Source: JANOBD01 sp031411495 (GTDB lineage: Bacteria > Planctomycetota > Phycisphaerae > Tepidisphaerales > Tepidisphaeraceae). From it: a stretch of 11,301 nt of DNA. Under the pieces are notes generated by a model that was not told where the DNA came from, did not search any database, and saw nothing but the letters and a program-made list of their open reading frames with translations. Where the stretch lies: contig JANOBD010000210.1 of assembly GCA_031411495.1 (NCBI GenBank), positions 1 to 11,301 of the forward strand. The letters run 5' to 3'. A program made the position numbers and the translations under genes. This document shows, one piece after another, positions 1-6,054 of this stretch; the stretch's first letter is position 1; every line of letters starts with the position of its first letter.

Positions 1-17
1 GAGAGCGATCGATGAAC
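1..17 (+). repeat. IS66 left terminal inverted repeat
   Basis: GAGAGCGATCGATGAAC is the mirror of 2583-2599 with a single mismatch at position 12 (A here, G in the other end). Homology fades into scattered matches inward of base 17. This is the presumed transposase binding and cleavage end. Confidence 0.85.
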
Positions 18-58
18 CGCATCTGCAATCGCGTTGACGGAAGTGGCAGACTGCATGG

Positions 59-406
59 ATGAGTCGAGCGTCGGATGCTGAGCGGTTGTGGCGTGAGCGA
101 GTTTGCGATCAGCGGAGATCGGGTTTGTCCGTGGCAAGCTACTGTGCCGAGCACACGATCAGTACGTCCACGTTCTACCTCTGGCGGCGACGCCTTGGTG
201 ATACCCGGGTAACGACGCCGATGAAGCTGGTGGAAGTGGTCACGACGGCGTCCTCCACGCCGCCGGCTGCCGTGAGTCACGGCGTGATCGAGATCGTTCT
301 GCCCGACTCCCTGATCGTTCGGCTTGGTGGTGAGGTGCCGGTCACGCGTCTGCGCGAGGTCATCGCGATGCTGCGAGAGCCGGGATCGACCGAGGCTCGC
401 TCATGA
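59..406 (+). CDS. tnpA: IS66 accessory protein TnpA (HTH)
   Basis: This is the first of the three IS66 genes, 115 codons long. The N-terminal half has the family pattern of W-x-x-R-V, SGLSVASYC and STFYLWRRRL (about residues 10-46), a helix-turn-helix of the kind that binds transposon ends. The C-terminal half carries the IEIVLP-type strand and a closing helix (LREVIAMLRE) typical of this accessory protein. Its precise role in transposition is not established, although it is generally required alongside TnpB and TnpC. The start at 59 lies 41 bases inside the left inverted repeat and has no convincing Shine-Dalgarno. Its stop overlaps the start of tnpB (ATGA, 403-406), which implies coupled translation. 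Confidence 0.9.
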   Translation: MSRASDAERLWRERVCDQRRSGLSVASYCAEHTISTSTFYLWRRRLGDTRVTTPMKLVEVVTTASSTPPAAVSHGVIEIVLPDSLIVRLGGEVPVTRLREVIAMLREPGSTEARS

Positions 407-792
407 GCAGCCTCTTTGGCCTGCCATCTCTTACCGCGCTGGATCGATCCTCACCCACACGCATCTGGCTGGGCGCAGCGCACATCGACATGCGGCTGGG
501 ATTTGACCGCCTGGCGGAACTGGCGGCGGGCGTCACGGGACAAGACCCGCTCTCCGGCCACCTCTTCCTCTTCCGCTCGCGTGGCGGTGATCGCTTGAAG
601 ATGCTGTACTGGGATAAAGATGGTTACGTCCTCTGGTATAAACGACTCGAAGAGGGAACGTTCAAGCTGCCCAGGATCGAAGCGGACGTGAAGTCGATCG
701 AGCTGCGTGCATCGGAGCTGGCGATGCTGCTGGACGGGATCGACCTGCGGAGCGTGAAGCGGGTCAAACGCTATCGACCTCAAAGGTCCTGA
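403..792 (+). CDS. tnpB: IS66 accessory protein TnpB
   Basis: The 129-codon protein belongs to the IS66 Orf2/TnpB family. Its diagnostic core is intact: DMRLGFDRLAEL (about residues 30-41), DPLSGHLFLF, DRLKMLYWDKDGYVLWYKRLEEGTF (about residues 62-86), then a C-terminal helix containing LAMLLDGIDL. This is the highly conserved IS66 protein that is not the DDE nuclease and has no established enzymatic activity. It starts inside the tnpA stop (ATGA), so the two are translated together, and its stop is immediately followed by the tnpC reading frame. Length and sequence show no sign of decay. Confidence 0.93.
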   Translation: MSSLFGLPSLTALDRSSPTRIWLGAAHIDMRLGFDRLAELAAGVTGQDPLSGHLFLFRSRGGDRLKMLYWDKDGYVLWYKRLEEGTFKLPRIEADVKSIELRASELAMLLDGIDLRSVKRVKRYRPQRS

Positions 793-891
793 TTGGGCAG
801 GCCCGCTCACGAACGCAGATCGGTTTTTTTGAGTTTTTTCCCGCCGAAGCCATTGCGCTTTTTTCCGACATGGCATACAACGCCGCGCATC

Positions 892-2583
892 GTGAACACC
901 GATCTGGACGAGTTTCCCCCGGACATGCCCGACGCGATGCGTGCGCGGCTTATGCGGATCATCGAAGAACGCGATCACGCCTTTCACGAGCGCGACCGGT
1001 GGAAGCTCGAAGCCGACCAGAAGGAACTCGAACGCCAGCGGCTCGAACGCGAACGCCAGCGGCTGGAACTGGAGCGAGCACAGCTGGAAGTGCAGCTGCT
1101 GCGCCTGATCAAGACACAGTATGGCCGCAAGGCCGACGACTTGAGCAAGCCCGAAGATCTGGCACAACTGGTGCTCGACTTCGCGAATGGGCTTGAGGCA
1201 TTGCCGGCACCGCAAGCCGAAGATGCCGAAGGCATCGCCGATGACGCCAGGCCGCTCGATCTGCGCGAGGTCGATCCCACAACCGTTCGCAGAATCAAGC
1301 GTGGTCGTCGGAACCTGGCCGAGTTCGACAATCTGCCGCTGATCACCAAGACACACGATCTGCCCGAGGGTCAGAAGCCCTGTCCCTGCTGCGGGGAACA
1401 ACGCGAACAGATCGGTGCCGAATCTTCCTGGCAGATCGAATACGTCCCCGGCTTCTTCCAACGGGTCGAACACCTCCGCCTCAAGTACGCCTGCAACGCC
1501 TGCGAGCAGAACGCACTGAACCCGCAGATCCAGCTCGCGGATAAACCCTCACAACCGATCGACAAGGGCTTGCCGGGTCCGGGCCTCTTAAGCTTCATCG
1601 TCACCAGCAAGTTCGCCGACTACACGCCGCTGTATCGGCTCCAAGACACCTTCGCCCGATCCGGCTTCGAGATCGGCCGGGCGACGATGAGCGTCTGGTG
1701 CAGGGACGTGGCGACGCAATTGCGCAGCCTGTACGAGTTGATGGTGAAACGCGTGCTATCGAGCCACCTGATCTGCACCGATGACACGACGATGCCGATG
1801 CTCGCCCCCGGCAGCGGCAAGACCAGGACCGCGCGGATGTGGGTCTACGTCGGAGATGGATCCAATCCGTACGACGTCTTTCACTTCACGCAAAGCCGAA
1901 GCCGCGACGGGCCGATGACGTTCCTCGAAGCATTCAAGGGCACGCTGCTGGCCGACGGCTATGGCGGCTACGACGGCGTGGTCGTGGGCAACGATCTCAC
2001 CCGCGCCGGCTGCTGGGCGCACGCACGCAGGAAGTTCGTCGAGGCGGAGAAGGCCCATCCACAGATCGCCAAAGAAGCCGTCGATCTGATCGGCAGGCTC
2101 TACGACGTCGAACGCCGCGCCAAAGAGATAAATCACCAAGACCGGCTCGCGCTGCGCCGGGCAGAATCACAGCCGACGCTGGATCTGCTGCACGAGCGGC
2201 TAAGCGCATGGAAGCTGCAACTGCTGCCCAAGCATCCGATGAGCGACGCCATCGGCTATGCGCTGCGGCAGTGGAAAGAGCTGAACGTGTTCGCAGCCGA
2301 CGGCGCCGTGCCGATCGACAATAACATGTCAGAACGCGAGATGAAGCGAATCGTGCTCAACCGCAAGAACAGCCTCTTCGTGGGTAACGAACGCGGCGGC
2401 GAGACCGCCGCCATCCTGGCCAGTCTTACCAGCACCTGTCGGCGGCATGACCTCGATCCGCAGCGGTACCTGACGCAGCTGCTGACGAACCTGGCCGACA
2501 CGCCGATGAGCCAACTCGATCAGTGGCTGCCCGACCAGTGGAAAGCCGCCAACCCCGAACCCATGCCCAATGGCAAGGTGTAG
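892..2583 (+). CDS. tnpC: IS66 DDE transposase TnpC
   Basis: This is the catalytic transposase of the element, 563 codons from GTG 892. The order is: an N-terminal coiled coil rich in E, R, L and Q (about residues 20-75, with a repeated ERQRLERERQRLELE pattern); an IS66 zinc-finger segment with CPCC (about 164-167) and CNAC (about 201-204); the DDE nuclease core with Asp in CTDDT (about 297), Asp in LLADGYGGYD (about 355) and Glu in NNMSEREMK (about 481); and the IS66 C-terminal segment (TSTCRRHDLDPQRYL). The frame is open back to TTG 793, directly after the tnpB stop. The extra 33 codons are Phe/Pro-rich, derive from T-runs and do not look like the family N-terminus, so I prefer GTG 892 (VNTDLDEFP). 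The stop abuts the right inverted repeat. Confidence 0.92.
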   Translation: MNTDLDEFPPDMPDAMRARLMRIIEERDHAFHERDRWKLEADQKELERQRLERERQRLELERAQLEVQLLRLIKTQYGRKADDLSKPEDLAQLVLDFANGLEALPAPQAEDAEGIADDARPLDLREVDPTTVRRIKRGRRNLAEFDNLPLITKTHDLPEGQKPCPCCGEQREQIGAESSWQIEYVPGFFQRVEHLRLKYACNACEQNALNPQIQLADKPSQPIDKGLPGPGLLSFIVTSKFADYTPLYRLQDTFARSGFEIGRATMSVWCRDVATQLRSLYELMVKRVLSSHLICTDDTTMPMLAPGSGKTRTARMWVYVGDGSNPYDVFHFTQSRSRDGPMTFLEAFKGTLLADGYGGYDGVVVGNDLTRAGCWAHARRKFVEAEKAHPQIAKEAVDLIGRLYDVERRAKEINHQDRLALRRAESQPTLDLLHERLSAWKLQLLPKHPMSDAIGYALRQWKELNVFAADGAVPIDNNMSEREMKRIVLNRKNSLFVGNERGGETAAILASLTSTCRRHDLDPQRYLTQLLTNLADTPMSQLDQWLPDQWKAANPEPMPNGKV

Positions 2584-2599
2584 TTCACCGATCGCTCTC
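2583..2599 (-). repeat. IS66 right terminal inverted repeat
   Basis: GTTCACCGATCGCTCTC is the inverse of bases 1-17 with one mismatch. Its first base is the last base of the tnpC stop codon, so the transposase gene runs right up to the terminal repeat. Confidence 0.85.
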
Positions 2600-2838
2600 A
2601 TCTGATGCGGCAAGCCAAGCTGCACCTCTTCAACTCACGACCCGCGCGGAAACTTGAATGATTGAGTCGCCTAGATGCCTAATTGGAAACTTCGCCGGGT
2701 TCAGAGCGACACCAGTTGTTTCCGCTGACGGTAACGAGATCGCGAGAGGCAAGCTGCAGCGTTTCTTCGTAGATGGCGCGCTCGCGTCGCCCCCAATCCC
2801 GTTGTCAAGAACTCGACGCGAGGACGCCGCATCGTGAC

Positions 2839-4770
2839 CTACGCAGCAGAGCGTCGGCATCGATAGCAGCGTTGTTTCGCAATCTTGACTGGCGCGCAGT
2901 CGAGGATTGCCAGATCCAGCCGAAGGACATGATGCGTCTGGTAGGAAGTTGATGACGCTGAACTTCCTACGAGACGCATCGCGTTTGGATCCAACGGCAG
3001 CGACAATTGCAGGCGAACCTCGCGGGTTTCGAGGTCGACCTCGGCCTTCGAGACCAGCGTGCGCAGGACGTCTCGCAGCGCGGCGATGGGCATGTCGGCC
3101 ATGTTCGCGCTCAGGCTGGCCAGGCGCGACTTGATCGCCAAGGCGATCGCTTCGGGATCGGCGTCCATCAGTCCGTCATTCGCCTCGGCTTGGGCGATCG
3201 ATTCATCAAGTTGCTGACGCTCGGCGCGAAGCCGCGCCAGTTCGGCCTGGGCGTCCTTCAAGTCCGCTTCGTCAAAGGATGCGATGATCATCTCGACGCG
3301 CTTACGCAGACGATCGCGCTTGCCGCGCATCGCGTCCAGACCTTCGGATGGATCAGGTCGCTCGCGCGTCGTCGCAATGAGGGCAGCGATCCGCTGATCC
3401 AGGTCGGGCATGGCCCCGAAAAATTTTTCGACTTCCTGGAGAACGGCGTTCTCCAGGAAGTCGGCGCGGATCAAGCGGTTGAAGATGCTGTCCTTCATGT
3501 AGCCGCGCCGTCCTCGCCGATGGCGGTAATAGCGCACCTTCTCGCCAACCCGGCCGCAGAGGACGCCGACGAGCGTTTCACCATCCTGCTTGGCGCGGAG
3601 GATGCCGCTCAAGAGGTAATCGCTCGCGTTATGACGGTTCCTCGGCTTCTTAGGCCGATCGGGATTGCCGCGATCTGCCCAGATCGCTTCCTGGGCAGCC
3701 CTTGCCATCTCGCGTACGTCGGCATCGAGAAAGTCGATCAGCAGCGGCTGATCCTGGATGAACCATTCCCCGCGCGGCCGATGTCGCCATGGCAGTCGCT
3801 CTGCGTTCGCGGTCAATTCCGCATTGATCTCAACGACCTTGGGCGCGTTTGGGCTGCGCTCATGGTAGAGGGCCGCTGTCATGCGGTTACCGATCGTCCG
3901 GCCGGTATACGCGGCCTGCTCGTAGATGCTCTCGACCTGATGCTGGCTCCAGGTCTTGCCCCAAGGGGAGCGGACGCCGCGTCGATTCAGAACATCGGCA
4001 ATGCGCTTGCCGCCGAAGCCGCTGCGGTAATGAAGATCAAAGATCTCGCGGACGACCGCGACTTCCTCCGCGTCGCCGGGCATCAGGCGCACGAGTTCGC
4101 TCTTCTGCTTGCGATAACGGCCTTGGCCCTTCCGTCCGCCGATTTCGCCGTAGGTATCGACGACGGCATACGTCTGCGGATCGAGTTTCTGCTGTCGGCC
4201 GTCGCCGCAGTCGCGGATGATATGGTTCGGCCGTCCATCTGCGCTAAGGTAGAGCCTCCAGCAGCCGAACGGCGTATGGGTACTGGTAACGTTGCGTCCC
4301 TGTTCGATCGCATGCTGCGAGCCTTGCGTACTGCGTTGGCTGATGCTGAATGCCTGCTCCTGGGCCGCTTCATACTTCATTACCTTGATCAGGTTGGCGT
4401 AGCGGCCTTCGGGAATCTCGTCGCCGACGAACAGGATCTCGATACCAGCGCAGCGGCATTCATGCTCGAACCAAAATCCATGGCCGCTGCCGCTGCGCGT
4501 CAGTCGATCAAGCCGCTGAACGAGCAAAACGTCGAAGTCGTTCTTCGTGCGCTTGCGTTTGACGATCTCGGCCAGATCGGCGCGTTTGCCGGGCATCGAC
4601 CCGGTAACGCCTTCGAGCATGATCTTGTCGACGTAGATCATCTCTCTCGCATCGCCAAAGGCGCGCTGCATGTCGAGTTGAGCCTCGGTGGAGGATGTTC
4701 CATCGCTGTCATTGCTGACGCGGCATAGGCAGAGGTATCGCTTCCTCGCCATGTTCTTGGGCTTGCTCAT
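2839..4770 (-). CDS. Large serine recombinase
   Basis: This 643-codon site-specific recombinase joins and cuts DNA through a 5'-phosphoserine link. The N-terminal resolvase domain (about 10-150) has the catalytic serine in LCRVSNDSDG (Ser19) and the arginine cluster VQRLDRLTRSG (Arg86, 89, 92). The recombinase domain (about 165-300) is recognisable by TPFGCWRLY, VVREIFDLHYRSGFGGKRIADVLNRRGV and the YTGRT end. The region that normally forms a zinc ribbon (about 381-440, DYLLSGILRAKQDGETLVGVLCG) keeps the flanking pattern but lacks the two Cys pairs. A long coiled coil follows (about 475-530). ATG 4770 has an upstream AAGGA and overlaps the stop of the preceding small gene (ATGA). It is the last gene of the leftward operon. 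The final 45 codons cross a 50-bp hairpin and look unlike the rest, so the C-terminus may be altered. Confidence 0.92.
   Translation of the reverse strand: MSKPKNMARKRYLCLCRVSNDSDGTSSTEAQLDMQRAFGDAREMIYVDKIMLEGVTGSMPGKRADLAEIVKRKRTKNDFDVLLVQRLDRLTRSGSGHGFWFEHECRCAGIEILFVGDEIPEGRYANLIKVMKYEAAQEQAFSISQRSTQGSQHAIEQGRNVTSTHTPFGCWRLYLSADGRPNHIIRDCGDGRQQKLDPQTYAVVDTYGEIGGRKGQGRYRKQKSELVRLMPGDAEEVAVVREIFDLHYRSGFGGKRIADVLNRRGVRSPWGKTWSQHQVESIYEQAAYTGRTIGNRMTAALYHERSPNAPKVVEINAELTANAERLPWRHRPRGEWFIQDQPLLIDFLDADVREMARAAQEAIWADRGNPDRPKKPRNRHNASDYLLSGILRAKQDGETLVGVLCGRVGEKVRYYRHRRGRRGYMKDSIFNRLIRADFLENAVLQEVEKFFGAMPDLDQRIAALIATTRERPDPSEGLDAMRGKRDRLRKRVEMIIASFDEADLKDAQAELARLRAERQQLDESIAQAEANDGLMDADPEAIALAIKSRLASLSANMADMPIAALRDVLRTLVSKAEVDLETREVRLQLSLPLDPNAMRLVGSSASSTSYQTHHVLRLDLAILDCAPVKIAKQRCYRCRRSAA
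2931..2980. repeat. Long perfect-type inverted repeat in the recombinase 3' end
   Basis: Two 20-base arms, 2931-2950 and 2961-2980, are inverted copies with a single mismatch (G at 2940 against G at 2971), separated by the 10-base loop GATGACGCTG. The arms begin GATGCGTCT and end in AGGAAGTT. The structure lies inside the coding frame of the serine recombinase, about 30 codons before its stop. No T-run follows it on either strand, so it does not look like a simple intrinsic terminator. A recombinase-linked site, an inserted palindromic repeat or a structured mRNA end are all possible. Confidence 0.85.
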
Positions 4771-4985
4771 CGCTTTCCTTCGGGCCGTTGGCGGTGCGCG
4801 CGGACGAGTTCCGCGAGCAGCCGCCCAAAGGCCGTCTCAAACTGCTGTCGTTCTGCGTCGGTTTGGCCGCGCCGCTCGATGGCGAGGCTTGTCGCGCGGG
4901 ATCGACCAAGGCTCGCCAGAGAGCGAGTCAGGGCCTGATCGTCGTTGAGCGACGGAGTGCTTCGATGTCTGTTCTTCCGCGACAT
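4767..4985 (-). CDS. Small basic protein coupled to the serine recombinase
   Basis: The 72-codon protein has no family I recognise. It begins MSRKNRHRSTPSLN, is rich in Arg and Lys, and has a predicted helical middle and end (ALTRSLASLGRSRATSLA, QQFETAFGRLLAELVRAH). Its TGA overlaps the ATG of the serine recombinase (ATGA), which argues strongly that it is translated. I chose ATG 4985 because a clear GGAGG sits 8 bases upstream of it. The frame is also open to ATG 5021, which overlaps the Gam-like stop (TGATG), so a 12-residue longer form is possible. Its place directly before the recombinase suggests a DNA-binding accessory or directionality factor, but this is inference from size, charge and position only. 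Confidence 0.65.
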   Translation of the reverse strand: MSRKNRHRSTPSLNDDQALTRSLASLGRSRATSLAIERRGQTDAERQQFETAFGRLLAELVRAHRQRPEGKR

Positions 4986-5020
4986 GGTGCGGGCCTCCTT
5001 CACAAAATCCGGAGAATTCA

Positions 5021-5425
5021 TCAGCGGATGAGGAATCGCTCACCGCCGTCGGAAAACTCGGTGCCGTCTGCAATCTCCCCTGTCTCTGCGAGGTGTCGGT
5101 CCAGGTCGCTTTTTGAAATCGACTCGACGACGCGGATCGCGGTGGGAAGATTGGTTCTGGCCCATGTCATCAACAGGCGATCGTCGGTGACGAGGAGTTT
5201 TGGGCGTTCGGCGCGAAACGACAGCGTGCCACCAGGCAGGTCGATCGTCTTCGACTTTCGACGACCGTTCCTGACGAGTTCGGCTCGGGCCCATGCTTCG
5301 AGCTCGCCGCCGAATCGTGCCAGGAAGAACGCTTCGCGCCGCTGAGCCCGCTTCAGTTCGCGTTCGGCCCATGCCTTGACCCGAAGTTGATGGGCGCGGG
5401 CCTCGTTGATCTTGCGTGCGACCAT
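5021..5425 (-). CDS. Mu Gam-like host-nuclease inhibitor
   Basis: The 134-codon protein resembles the phage Mu Gam family, which binds double-stranded DNA ends as a Ku-like dimer and shields them from exonucleases such as RecBCD. Support is the layout: a long basic N-terminal helix (ARAHQLRVKAWAERELKRAQRREAF split by no breaks, about 10-35), then KSKTIDLPGGTLSFR (about 57-71) matching the family strand K-x-x-x-x-PxGxLxFR, then a helix-rich end with SISKSDLDRHLAETG and a final strand (GGERFLIR). It is somewhat shorter than Mu Gam. ATG 5425 is the only usable start; its ribosome site is weak. It lies mid-operon, 75 bases after one gene and touching the next. The call rests on motif memory, not on a search. 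Confidence 0.7.
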   Translation of the reverse strand: MVARKINEARAHQLRVKAWAERELKRAQRREAFFLARFGGELEAWARAELVRNGRRKSKTIDLPGGTLSFRAERPKLLVTDDRLLMTWARTNLPTAIRVVESISKSDLDRHLAETGEIADGTEFSDGGERFLIR

Positions 5426-5500
5426 GAGGCAGACTTCTCGTCCACGACATGAAACTCATCAAGCGTCCGCTTGTCGTGCGAGGGTGCATTGGCAACTGTG

Positions 5501-5734
5501 TCAATGGACATCACTGCCTCCCAGAGTCATCGCGTCGATGAGTGCGCTGACCGCCGCCTTCAACATGGCGTCGACAACGATCTGCGTGTGCGATTCCAGG
5601 AAGGCGGACGCCTCGGCGTGCGACCAATCGGGTCGCATTTCCATTACGTCTTCCGCAGTGAACTCGACGGTGATGCCACCGGCGCGTTTCGCCAGTGCAA
5701 ACGGACTGACCTTTCGTGTTTGTTGCGTGCTCAT
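5501..5734 (-). CDS. Small conserved-looking protein, function unknown
   Basis: I do not recognise a named family for this 77-codon protein. It reads as a short N-terminal segment (STQQTRKVSPFALAKRAGG), a strand (ITVEFTAEDVMEMRPDWS) and then two helices (AEASAFLESHTQIVVDAMLKAAVSALIDAM). The pattern of a strand, then D-V-x-x-x-R-P-x-W-S, then an acidic helix is reminiscent of small phage and plasmid proteins of unknown role. Its start is well supported: ATG 5734 has AAGGAG 8 bases upstream and overlaps the stop of the gene before it (ATGA). The protein is acidic overall and has no membrane segment or cysteine motif. Confidence 0.75.
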   Translation of the reverse strand: MSTQQTRKVSPFALAKRAGGITVEFTAEDVMEMRPDWSHAEASAFLESHTQIVVDAMLKAAVSALIDAMTLGGSDVH

Positions 5735-6054
5735 TGGCCATCTCCTTGATCGAATGTGTTGTCTGATTGATTGAACTTGCGGAATGCGCGACGAGTCAGT
5801 TCGCCGCAGATCAAGCCAGCGCGCATCAATGAGATGGCTGAATCTGTGGCGACCGCTTCATTCACTCCTGCCTTCAGCAAGCGACGTCGCAGTCGATACG
5901 ACAAATCCAGCGTCACGGCGGTGAGTGCCGGTTCGACGGGGACAAACAGCGCCTTTAGTTCGTCCGTCGGCATTCGATAGAGCTCGAACACCCAGGTTCT
6001 GGCATCGACGTAGGTCAGGATCGCGTCGCTCGAAACAGAGGGCTTGTCAGTCAC
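5731..6054 (-). CDS. Small helical protein, function unknown
   Basis: The gene encodes 107 codons from GTG 6054. A GGAGGAG lies just upstream, and the start overlaps the last eight bases of the RadA-like gene (GTGACTGA), so translation is coupled to it. The end overlaps the next start (ATGA). The sequence is predicted mostly helical: WVFELYRMPTDELKALF (about 21-37), a central TLDLSYRLRRRLLKAGV and a terminal LICGELTRRAFRKF. There is no domain I can name, no signal peptide and no membrane span. Being locked by overlap to the ATPase suggests that it partners or regulates that protein, which is an inference. Confidence 0.75.
   Translation of the reverse strand: MTDKPSVSSDAILTYVDARTWVFELYRMPTDELKALFVPVEPALTAVTLDLSYRLRRRLLKAGVNEAVATDSAISLMRAGLICGELTRRAFRKFNQSDNTFDQGDGQ

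Larger units (their letters stand above)
1..2599 (+). mobile_element. Complete IS66-family insertion sequence
   Basis: The three-gene set tnpA-tnpB-tnpC, in that order and with an overlapping tnpA/tnpB junction, is the classic IS66 arrangement. Positions 1-17 (GAGAGCGATCGATGAAC) match the reverse complement of 2583-2599 at 16 of 17 bases. From memory, IS66-family tips follow a GTAAGCG-N3-GGTGAAC pattern; these ends resemble it, so the element probably begins exactly at base 1 and ends at 2599. The 2.6-kb length is normal for the family. The family usually makes an 8-bp target duplication; the right copy would be 2600-2607 (ATCTGATG), but the left copy lies outside the window and cannot be checked. 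All three genes are open, so the copy may be active. Confidence 0.9.

Noticed and set aside
451..1473. 340-codon minus-strand ORF across tnpB and tnpC
   Set aside because: It lies opposite two conserved IS66 genes and its product is a repetitive mirror with no domain features.
2630..2860. Minus-strand ORF of 76 codons beyond the serine recombinase
   Set aside because: No ribosome site, no recognisable composition, and it overlaps the end of the recombinase. The 2600-2838 gap shows no other supported gene, RNA or terminator.
2981..2996. Partial resemblance (about 11 of 15 bases) of GCGTTTGGATCCAAC to the tRNA-Tyr 3' arm as an attachment site
   Set aside because: Too short and too mismatched; it falls within recombinase coding sequence, and a true att copy should match over 15-20 or more bases exactly.
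3007..4728. Long plus-strand ORF (573 codons) opposite the serine recombinase
   Set aside because: It is the mirror of a clearly recognisable recombinase gene, has no family motifs or ribosome site, and GC-rich genes often leave the opposite strand open.
5040..5504. 154-codon ORF overlapping the Gam-like gene in another frame
   Set aside because: The Arg/Pro/Ser-rich product is typical of a frame-shifted shadow; the Gam-like frame has the family pattern and joins its neighbour by overlap.
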